Source of the DNA: Balanoglossus misakiensis
Taxonomy: Eukaryota > Hemichordata
Reading direction: 5' to 3'
Assembly: GCA_040954595.2 (NCBI GenBank)
Contig: CM082584.2
Coordinates: 12,338,001 to 12,402,000 of the forward strand
Length of the DNA stretch: 64,000 bases
Positions 31,901 through 43,900 of the stretch are shown here, one piece after another. A program made the position numbers and the translations under genes. How positions within the stretch are numbered: the first letter of the stretch is position 1; each line of letters starts with the position of its first letter. The notes beneath the pieces were generated by a model. The model was not told the DNA's origin and did no database searches. It worked only from the letters and a program-made list of their open reading frames with translations.

Positions 31901-34900
31901 AGATAAGTAAAAAGATATTTATTAATTCATTCATACAGTTTGATATTCGTAGCATTAAATACATGGGGTTAAGCCTTATATGGTAAAATTCCAGGGGGTA
32001 ACTTCCCTAGAAACACATCGAGATAATAAAACAACTCACCCAAATCCCCGTAGAGACCATTGTCTTTCTTTTCAACCCAAAACACTGAAACGATTAACAG
32101 AGAGAAATGTGAAAACTTGTTGCCAGTTTACATATCATGAATGAAACAATTATCAAAATGAACATAGAGTAAATTCACACAAAGTGTGAAGATTTGAAAA
32201 ACATTCAACAAAGTTTGTTGTTCTGGTAGTATATGCTGGTAGATAGATTTCAAGTTGGTGGCATTTACAAGTGATTTCTATGTAACACATACCTCTTTTG
32301 TCTAAATCTTCAGCTGGTGCTATGGACCGAATAAAAGAACAGAGAGACATCATGTAAATACCAATTCAAATAAAAGCGCATTTTTGATAGGCAAGGCTTG
32401 TGAATATATAGGTACGCGGATATGATACATGCATGTAAATACATAAAATATGTAGTTCTAGTAGACGTACCATTTTTCTTGTCCACCCAAAATACTGGAG
32501 AAGAAAATGAAAGGCAAGTTGAGTAAAGTAACAGTCATCGATTCATGGCTTTTTATGTACGGAGAAATACTATGGGATTTTTTCTGAAAGGGCGCCACCA
32601 TCAGGCCATGTTGCCACGAAGCTTGCATATATAGATAGATTATCCACTGAAATATTTTACATAGTCTTAAGACGACAGCAATCTGTTTTAAAAACTTAGA
32701 TCCGGACAAGTCTTACCTCTCTTTTCGTCGGCATTTTCTACAAATAAATGAAAAAACAAGCGCGGATTGAGAATCAATGCAAAAAGGTGACTCCTTATTT
32801 CTGTTATGAGTCAAGTTCTTTTTTATCTAGGACGTGTTATCAACAAAATAAGTTAAATGTCATATATAAGCTGAAACACCTGAAGTAAGAATGGTCTGCT
32901 TTGTAACTGCAAATGTGAAAACTAAGGAGGGTAAAGCTAAAATATACCTTTCTCGCTTGTATATTTTACTAACTGCAGTGAGAACAAGTAGTATGAAGTC
33001 TCTTCTCTTTCATTATTTTCATATTTGGGATGAAGAGCTTCGAGTTGTTGGCGGCAGAAGCTTTGATTTTTTTCATGTGCGGCAGAATCAACCTTTATTA
33101 AGGGTATCATCAGAAACGTTGCCATAAGTAGGCCTGTTTCAATTTCCTTGCGTATTTTCCGGCACCACAGATAGTACGTGATGACTAGACAGCGTATCAA
33201 AGACTACGCAATAGTTACTGCATGACATGAACCACTGGAAGCCCCGCAGTAATTGAAACACGACACCACGAGGAAAAAATATGAAATGGGTAATTTTTTC
33301 GACTGATGCTTTTAATGTCACAGAGACTGCCTGTCAAGGGCAAATCAAATCCTTAATTACTTTGACATGACTTACCCAGATCAGCATTCTTCTTCTCCAC
33401 CCAAAACACTGAAATTTGGAAAGTAGTAGAAGAGAATCAATCTTGTATGAGAATATCTTCAAAGTAACCCGCCCACGTCATTGAAGAGAAGAGTTACTAA
33501 AACTTCATCATCATATTTAGTTTTGTTAGTGTCTTTATTGTACAAATGGTTAAGTTGTTTAATGTTCCAATTCGATTTTATTTCCAATATATCTCACCAT
33601 TTGCTTTTGTAAAGGCTGAATCAATACAGACACTTAACTCCATGACGACACAGACCCTTAATACAAAAACGATAAATCACAAATTGTATTACGGTTGATT
33701 CTCCTCATAATTGCATCAGGATCTCATCTCTCTCTTGGTTTCATTTGTTTTCTGAGTTCATTGGAGTGACCACAGGGGACAGCTGAAGACAGAATTATTC
33801 CGCTGTGACCGCCGACGATTATTTGCCTTGAATGATCTGCTTTAAATTTGTCTCAGCATTTCCTGGCTATGTGACTGTTTACGCAACGTCACTCATGTGA
33901 CAGCTTTGAGTCCTGAATGTGTCGTTCTTAGTATTCGAGAATTACGACCGATGGAGGTTGATTCGATTCTTGTCCTAAATTGCACGTCTTTAAATCGAAC
34001 AACAGATACATGACGCGAAGATTTCCCCGGTGAAAGAGTTGCTAGATAAACATGTTTGATGGAAATATGTGTGTGGCGTGGCTATACCAAGGATGATTTA
34101 CGGCTGCTTGAAAATGCCGATCTTGATTTACAACAAGTGAGCAATCCAAATCCGCTATGTTCAAAAGAAATTGGAGTACAAGAACATACCGTATTCAACA
34201 CAGACACATTTACGAAATCTTTTACTGGGAAAATTAGACAACATTAACTTATCTTACGAATTTCCTTGGTATGTTTTGACTGTAATAGGTTTTTCTTTTG
34301 ACAAAGTTGACTGTCATTTCTTGTAAGAAATAAAGACGCATTTTCTGGGAATGCGGCAATTTTGCAAAAGTGGACATTTTCTATCGAGGTCACATCAACA
34401 ATTGCTCTACATTGCAGAAGGGTGTACTCTTTTTCACCCACGTATATACGGTACATGCATGTTTTCGCGACAACTTCTTAGAGATGCATTATAAGTCGAG
34501 AGTATTGAACATCTAATCTTCAGATGATATTTAGTGAGAAACGGCAAGTTACAAAGGGACAATTGTTATAATTTGCATTTTGAAATTAGAATGACAGGAT
34601 AGTTTAGAAATATATAAGCGAATCTTGTCAACTCATCAAATTATAACACATTTCTTTTTTGTGGTCTGTGAGACAATTCCAAGGCGGCACAGATGCTTTT
34701 GTCACAGTTGGCGCCAATGTGTCGTGCATGGTTTTGTTTATTTATTTTTATACTGACTTTGATTCGGAGTCGGATAGGTTCGCGTTTATGACCATAACCG
34801 ACATGGATCACTGCGGAGAAAAATATGCCCCTGTGATGTCTTAATAATCACTTACCTCTCTTTGACGTGTCACGTTTGTCGATGTTTTTTTCCTGTCTGG

Positions 34901-37900
34901 CTGGTGCCGCATGAACTGTAAAAAAGAAAGAAAACAAAAATTGACATTGAGAAAAAAATGTCAATGTACTTTACGGATTGCATGTGTTTATGCCATTGAT
35001 GTTTTGAATTTCCCCATATTTCATTTCAACTTTTTTTATTTTTTTATTTGCTTCATTATTTATGCAGCGAGCAAAATCTCCCAGGTAATGGTTTTTTTTT
35101 ATTTTTTGTGCGCAGGACATTTGATGCTACAAGGCTTTGGCAAAGGTTGTAAAATACTGGTTTCATAAAATATCTTTAGAATTCCACTGTAAATCATCGA
35201 CAATGCTCATGATAGATTCTGTTGATATGTTCAGACGGTTTTCCTTGATTTCCTCTTTACCATTTATTTCTACACGACAACCTGGGGATGGTCACGTATT
35301 TGCAGTCTTTTTTCATCATGACTGCTGATAAGTAAACGCTAGTGCGAATATTTAGGGTCTTTGCTGTGTTGGAAAATATTTTAATTCCCCCATGGACACC
35401 ATATACGATATGGTTTGATATATTCACATAAATCACTATTGTTTTGTTGATAAGGGTAAAGTGTGTACAAGTTTGACATTTAAAGAGTTTGGTATCTTCC
35501 GAATTTGCATTGTTATTGTACACCTATTGCCGTATAACCAATGGAATTCCGTTGAACGATAATTCTCAGTGAGAGTCCAGTAATGATGCAAATGAGGATA
35601 CGGAGTCCAATAATACCAAGAGTTGTTGGTGTTTGGAAACTTCAATGATAATTCTTCATAAAGCACCACAGTGGGGCTTACTTGTGAAGTTTAACGTCGA
35701 CTATTAATTTCTCAGTGATTTCTGTGCCCCTCGGCACGACCCAAACCACAGCGACTTAAATGACAAATGTTCCCACGGCTGCTATTTCAACATCACGTCG
35801 TGTACTGACCTGCTGGCCAGCTTTACCAAACCATATCACGTCTCAAGAGTTTATATGTGTGTTCATTTTTTTTTATTTCGAAACACAAACGAGCCAAATA
35901 CTTCAGCAGGTCACACTTAGCAACGTTAAATATGTCACTCTTTACGTGAATAACTTGCGCAGACATTTTAATGGCACAATGAAGCGCTGTCGTAAAATAA
36001 TCACTCGTAAAGAAACATTTGCAATATCGCCAGTACATGTGCGTCCAATTTTACAGATAAACGCACCTGAAGACATTAATGTCGTCAGTAGTTTTGAGTA
36101 CGTGCAAGTGATGATCTAGAGGCGCCAGATGTAATGTTTTGCTTCAGATCAAAACAGCAGTTGATGACCAATTACATGTGCATTTACGCTGGTAAAAACC
36201 CGATGAGAAATCTCATGTACGGATTTCGTAATCGGTAACGGATAATTTCCAGTATCAAAAGCAAAGGGCGGAGTTCTCTTAATTTTTTAGAAGAAGTGAA
36301 ATGGTTTAATCAAAATCAAATAACGTGCGAGAATGAAAAACTCATTGTTGCTTCAGTGAAAACCTTGTCCAATCTATTCAGGTGTTCAAAACACAAGAGA
36401 CCTACTTTCCTTCCTCTAAGTTGGCCTTTTCTCTTACACGGCTACACATTCAAAAGAAGCTTGATAATAAACGACTGCATAATATACGTGTTATAAACCC
36501 CTGTCCATATCATATCATAAAAAGTTTCCTTTGTAAATCTAGGCACTCCCGACAACAGAGGAGACGGAATGTTCTATTTCGAGGATTAGCAAAACTGACA
36601 AGCATGTATTCGCGGTTGAGAGCAATTAGCTGCCACGTTGCTCTCACTGACTTCCAGCAAAATTGTTCGCATTATGTTGACGACCATCGACGTGGAGTAT
36701 TGCCTCCTCTTACCATACGAATGCGTGCTAATGGTTAGAACCTCGTTTTTTGGCACAAAACATGTCCCGCGGTATGAAAATTACATAATGATGCAAGCGT
36801 ATAATAGGTTGGAGTCTAGAAATATGTTGGGCAAAAACAAACATGCTTCCTTCTGACGTGACAGTGAAAGTATTTCAATGTTCCAATGGAGACAGAAAGG
36901 CTGAGTGAAGTCAGATAATAAAGCTAGAGTACCAACAGCGCTCTCATCATCATCCTTGTACCGTGAATATTATATTCATGCATATAGCTTAGATCAAATT
37001 CCATTCATCTGTTGCTGCCTCTACTATACTAAGCCTCGGGTTTGAATTTCAAAGTTTTAATCACTATATCCCTTTAATATCAGTTAATATTGAATAAATC
37101 AATCTTTTTATGTGCAAAGATCCTAAAAATCTATTACAATCGATGGGTATTAGTTGTATTTGAGGTTTATCACTTTTACCTCTACGGATACAAATAAGGT
37201 CATGTTTCCAACAGTTAACAAACGTCAGTTTTGTCATATATGACCATGGACCCTTAACCCACTGTTTATTTTCCTGTTACTTGTATTTACTCGACCGAGT
37301 ATCTCACGCAAGAGGTTTGGGTATCATCTCAGACTCCAAACTTTCCTCTTCATCACTTCATACATTGAAGAGAAATTCAATCACATTAAGTGGATCAGTG
37401 ACATTGCTGTAGTGTGTCCAATTTGAGAAGACATTACAGTAATTTTGTAGTTCAATATCGAACAGCCAAGCCAACAGTATTCAGGTATTCCATCTTAGCC
37501 ACGGATGTCGCTGAGAAAGTTCATGATCTTGGTTACAAGTACCCAAGTCTGTAACTTGTTCAATATTCAACATTTGTAGAAAAGTGTGTGATCGCGGCTT
37601 TGCGCGTAAGTGCATTTTATCGTCCAATGATTCAACAGATTCTGTGCGAATTCATAAGGTCTTTATACCCCAACTCTTCAAACACCATTGGGCTATACAG
37701 TGTGATCAGCAAATTTCACAAAACGAAATACAAATTAAATTTCGAAGTGTTTGCCTTATCAGTCGTGTCAAAGGTCGAGACACCTTTACAAGTACACCTG
37801 AAACAGTGCCTCAAGAAACAATATTGTCCATTCCCTCAGTACATTATTCAACTCCATTCACAGCGACCTAGGATCATATACTCGAAATGCCAAAGTTTCA

Positions 37901-40900
37901 TAAACGTTCTACTCGACATTTATATGAAATTCAATTCACTATGGAAAATTTTCATAAGCGCGGCAAGAGAAGATTCATATCTATGGTCGCTTATCTGTGG
38001 TCGAGGAAGAGTTATTGCTTTTGAACACAATTTACATGTTCTCGCCTGACTATTTAATTCTTAATACGATTTCATGAGAAAGCAATTCTGAACGATTACG
38101 ACTGAGCGACAATAAAAATAGCTGAACATACATAATAGATCGGTGCCGTAGGCATTTCTCTTGTGGTGTTATTACTAAATAGCATGGCATCATACAAATG
38201 CGACGCCTTCTAAGTGACGAGAATGAGTTGATTTATCCCCTAATAAATTATTTCGAAACCAGATGTTTGGTACGTTTGGATCTTAACTAACCTGTGTAGA
38301 TATTTGCCCGTTTTAACGTTAACATTATTTTGGTTAATTAAATATTTAACAGAATATCAAAGGGCTCATTGTTGGAATACCTTTTAGTGTTCAAATGAGA
38401 CTTAAACTCGTGCGTGTTGCAAAATTAAGTTAAAATCAATAATACAGTGATGCGGGTTTAACAGGGAAAAGATGAATCGGTGCTAGTGATAATGTTGGCC
38501 TAGCCCACACTGATAAAAATCTATTCCTCTGGATTTACATACTTACAAAGTTTGAAAGTCACCGTCAGAAATATTTTTGAGTCTCAGAATGACATTTCCC
38601 AGCTCTTCAATCCCTACAAAAATGCCAGTACCACAAACTTTGCCCGAAAGGTATTACTCTTTGGAGTTTCACTGTTGATAGCTCGACAAAATACGTTATC
38701 GCTTCGCGCGAGCATTCCAAACAAATTACATAATATGATAAATTGCACACTTAATGTGTTCCGGCATTTCATAAATTCAACTAAGCTTAATACGTTGCTT
38801 ATCGCAAGAAACGGAAAGCCCATTAATATTGATAAATTTAAGTTTGTTACCGAATGGATATCGTATGAATCATGATTCTAATAGTATAAGCCGTTGATAG
38901 AAAAGATGTGACTGGCGGTGTTTTAGTGTGTTTTATCTACTTATTTTGTCATACTGTACATGACATGGACTATACCATGCTGTGAGTCATATCTCATGGT
39001 GCTGGAGAATCTGTTCTGACTTTTAACCTACAAAATTCCCTCGTTGCTTCAGCCCTTTAATTGAGTAAACCACATGCATTTTTCGAAGGGGGTTTGCACT
39101 AAATGCTTTTTACGGTTTATAAGGCACATGTCAACGCTGCGTTGGTCTGACACCCAGCACTGGGTATTGGATCATGTCAGCATGGATACGGACGGCATGC
39201 ATATAGTTGACTCTGGGAATATTGTTTGAAATTAATCGGTTCCCTACAGGAATGAGTAAACGTATGCTGCTTCGCATTCTATTCTCCCGTCAACATCGCA
39301 ATAACCAAAGCCGAACACCTGATACCATAGCTAATCAGTGGTCAGAGATGGCCTTACTCTTATTCTGGTTTATTAATTGTTTTGTGGATCTGGTAATTCC
39401 ATTACACTGAGTAAATATGATAATTGGACTAGCTTATATTATGATACTATAGTATGAACATTAGAACCACACTAGCTTTAGAATGTGTGTGAGGTGCAAA
39501 AGTAAGAGGTCACGCCATTTGTATCAATTTGGTTTTTCCAATATTCGCTCCAAAAGGGTCAGTTATCGGTTACAATTATTTTTCTATTACAAATATATTA
39601 CTCAGTGAATTTTTGAGGACATGAAGTGAAGATACCGTAAATTTCAGTGATATCGTAAATTTGCAAATATATCTTTATTTTGTTAAGAGCGACACTTGAA
39701 ATTCATCAAATCCATCAACAACCAGAATACGAGCATGTTGAATCAATGTATGCAATGACACCACTCCACAGGGTGGGCAACAAATAACATCGGCAGTTAA
39801 AGTTATTATTGTAGATAAAATATTGATGTAATTTTATTTCCGGTGACCCAGGAGTCAGTCAGAGTGATTGCAAGTCGTAAATAAAATCTAGTGAATTTTT
39901 CGTCAACAATGCGATGACGTCAGCTGAATGTCAACTTAGACGGGTTTGCTGATAGATCTGCTTGAATTGTCTGTTCGGGTCCTTGTTCAACTTTTTACAC
40001 CCGACCTGGTTCAATCACTGTAATTGATTTCAATGAGACACCGCTCAGTCAACGTCATACAAGATGTTCACAGTTTCAATCAATGTAGAAGACTAAAATC
40101 GGTGTATGACCCACTAATAAACGAGGTAAAACGTTAACAAACCTAGGGGTTTATTGCTTTCGAACCATTTCTCATCGCGTCAGAGGTCCCTTTTAGCATT
40201 ATCAACTGATATTCGTCAATAACAGAAGATGATATCTCAAAATAAATGGCGATTATATTCTAGACACACGTAATTTCTGGATAATAGAAGTGCTTTTGTA
40301 TTCCTAATCTGATCGGAATACAGGAAATGCTCTCAGATTTGTGTTTGGTTCACAGAGATTCGTAATAGAGTGTTGTTGGTGAAAAAATTCCATCATGGAT
40401 AACTACGCAAGAATGTGGAGTCTGTTTTGGATATGTAAATATTGCAAAGTGAAGTTCACGTACGCACATGTGTGCCAAATCGGAAATGTCAAATGTAAAA
40501 ATTCCCATTCTTTCAGTCGATATCTCTAAAATCAGTCGAATGTTTCAGTCTGCCAGACGGCGATGACGTCAGCACCGATGCCTTTTGCGAGGGAAGGGAG
40601 CCAGGCCTAACCGTGTAATGTTATTTTCAAACCAGTTTGACGTCTTGTGCGGATCATATATTAATATTGACAAGGTTATCCAATTGACGATATCCCACTG
40701 CAATTGATGGCTTGGAGTAGTGTTTCACTCATAAACGCATGTCCTCCAGTTCACTGCAGTAATCAATATCGATTGAGTTTATTTTCCGATGCAATCCCAG
40801 GTGGTTCTCTTGGCTATATACACTTCTATCTGTGACGATCAAGGTAATAGAAAGGCTATCACATTCATTGAGGATTTAACGTAAACGCGGAGAATTAAGC

Positions 40901-43900
40901 GATCGTGATAATGCTGCTGGGTCTCAGACGTTTGCAGTTCTGCTTAAAGTATTGACGTGGACGACTAAAGGATTGCGTCTCACTGCACAGGTCCGTTTGT
41001 AACTAAGAAGGAACAAAGCGTCCTCCCAGTTATTAAAATTTACACTAAATCATTCCATTTGCACGTGTAAATCAATATAATCTGCTAATACAATCTGGCG
41101 AGGCCCTCTCCTTCATCGTGCCTATTTTGTTCAGCAGTACCTTCCTCATCAAATAGGCAAATTCGTTGCACAAACCTCTCGGAAATTGGCAATTTCTCGC
41201 TCCAAAATCTATTTTCCACCCAATGTTTACCCGCTGAATACACCCTGAGGCCAAACTTACTTTTTTGATAAATGAGCATTTTCTAGGAATAAATTGCTCA
41301 GTGTTTGAAGTGTCGTGTCGGTCACTGTACAATTTCCCATGTGTCTGTGCCAATATACTTTGAAGTTTGACATGACGCTGCTCAACTGGTAGATAAGAAT
41401 AAACAAACTGTTTCGGGTTGGAAGGTCACTAGAACAAAAACCGAAGAAATACAAAGTCGAAAACAGTAAACTAGCCTAATGGTCTTTTTAGTAAGTGTGT
41501 TTCCGAAATAAAACGTAACTCGTCCAAGATGGCCGTCTGAAAGCATTGTGGGATAGCCTTTTTCCTTTAATGGATGGACAAAAGAAGTTTTCCGAGATTA
41601 TATCATGGACGCAAAAGTCAAATGTGTTTTAGGGGAAAGAATACAAATAAACGTGATCTCGGGTCTGGAAAAGCACGTGGTAAAAGGAAATACAAATTTG
41701 GCATTTGGCTTCAGTCCCGACACTGATTTAATCAACGCTGGGAATGTTTGAATTGTAGAATGAAAACCGCGACTCTATGACTCTGGGGTGATCGATGGAG
41801 CCGATTCAACCCATGAAACCGCAGATTTCTGCAAAAATATAGATGATAGCATCAGCGACAATGTTCGAACTGTGACGCGCCTTGCATAAAAAGAAAACAT
41901 TTACACCTTGCAATATAATTCAGCTTCGAGTCTTTCTCGGTGTATCGCGCATGTGATGTGATATGACGACCTACATTGAGTCATCGTTTCTCTTATGCAA
42001 TGAAGGAAATGCGCATGTGCATACAGAAGAGCTTGAGGAAAACTTAAAGTAACGTAAAAAGCTTGAGAAAAAGAACAGACAAATGATACGCTGCTATGAT
42101 AGCTTATATGAGATGCCCACGCCATCGCCTACGAAAGCTCTCAATGAAAAGAAACATCAGAACTTGCCGAAGCCGCAATGTTACAACTGGACTGCGGCGA
42201 ATTAACAATCACGGCGACAATTTGATTTGGAAAAGCCAGAGCGCTGTTTTGTATGCCTGTACACAACCACTTCAAACCAACCTTTCCGTTTCTTAAGGAT
42301 AGCTTAATTGGGCTTTCGAGTGTAACGACGTTATTGTGGTTTGGAGGTGTATTACATGGGCATGTCTCAATGCTCAATCAGACACTGCGCGATCGGATTA
42401 GCCAGGTGACACGTTAAGTCGTTCTTTAGCTCTTCCCGGATTCATCAGCACCGTAACACGCCAGCACTTCACCAAGATAAATGGCGTGTGGTTTTTATTT
42501 ATATTACCGTTTTCGAATTTAATTTATAATCGAAATTGCGGATATCCTCGCAAATACGTAGAACAAGGCGCAACACCTGGGCTCCTCGAAAAGGGACTCA
42601 ACCAATTTTCAAATATACAATAGATATCCATTACTGCATATTCTACTAGCTTTGCCTCATCATCATTCCTGATAAAAACGCTCCATCTAAGCCATCTCTT
42701 TGCCTGTTTGTTTTTGTAATTACTCCAGCGATTAATTACGTAAAGGTGTGACGTATATGGTACTGGAAATTTCCCTGCAGCTAGATATTTTACTGCCACC
42801 GAGAACACGCTTGAATGATTTATCAAAATTTATCTCGGCGGCTCTTGGCAAACAACACGTTTCGGCAAAATGGGGCCGATCATCGAGAATCCTTTGAATG
42901 GAGAAAATGGCAGGCTTGAAAAAATCTCCAAGCTTCTTTTGTTTGCCTAATGTCAAACCAATGCTGATTTGATAATGTGTTTGTTCAATCCATCTCTTCA
43001 TCCTAGTAATTTTCTGACGTCTGTCGATTAATATTTTGAATAGGGTGACTTTTTAGCTTATGCCTTTATCTGCTCCTTGTCTGCGTTTGAGATTGAAGGT
43101 TGTGACAATCTCGGTATTAACCTTTGAAAATTCTGTTTGATAATAATATCACTGGGCTTCGTCTGATGCCGTCTGTCTGCGTGTTCAGTTACCCAATCCT
43201 GAAAAGCGCACACCACAACTACAAAAGAAAATAACCAACACGAAAGCAACAGCACAAATCATTTCCTCCGATGTTGTATTAACTTTGGATTTGCGGTATC
43301 TGTTCGAGGGGGATACAAATAGCAACGAGATACCACTGCTTTCGGAGAATTCGGGATGCACTCTGATTCATTTGAAAGCTCGCAAAGACTGTTCCCGGAA
43401 TCGAATTACCCACAAACATAAACGTCACGATATCACCATATCCCGAGATAAGGTTTGTGCCTTTTTATCTTAAGGGGACACACACTCCCGAGATAAGGTC
43501 TCATTTGTTATTAGTCTTTTGAGGACGGAAATCACCTGTATATCCCTCACCCAGGTTCAAAAGTGCCTCAACAATGTCCTCGCGACTAAGTAGCTGATCA
43601 GATACCAACAGAAATGCGAAAAATGGGGAAATTAGCCGCGTCTTTGGGGGAATGGAAAACATGTACCGTAGTTTGCCGGGTAAGAGCCCCGGGTGCTGGG
43701 CCAACAGATTAGCGAAAAAACAGGGGGGGGCTTTAGCCCGGATATGGCCTCGAGATTTATGCAAATGAGGGATGGCCACCTCGACTTTTATGCAAATTTT
43801 TGAGTGGTTCATTCTCCGAGTCCAAGTCGGGATCTTCCAATGTTGGGTGTTTCGCGTCGAGGACGGACTGAAGCAGCTCCACGCGGCCGCTTTGGAAAGC

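Noticed and set aside
37588-38049. 153-codon plus-strand open frame in intron 1
   Set aside because: It lies antisense in the first intron of the peptide gene, matches nothing known, and overlaps another open frame of 95 codons, as AT-rich noncoding DNA often does.
40140-40180. TTCGAACC suggesting a minus-strand tRNA B box
   Set aside because: No A box, acceptor stem or anticodon arm at the right spacing.
41180-41260. A further VFWV-like exon (HWVEN next to an AG) in intron 1
   Set aside because: It lacks the Val-Phe codons, has no phase-1 donor after the core, and has no Lys-Arg partner exon nearby.
43441-43499. Exact 14-bp direct repeat TCCCGAGATAAGGT, 45 bp apart
   Set aside because: Too short to infer a mechanism; it is near the inverted-repeat element but outside it, and only two copies are seen.
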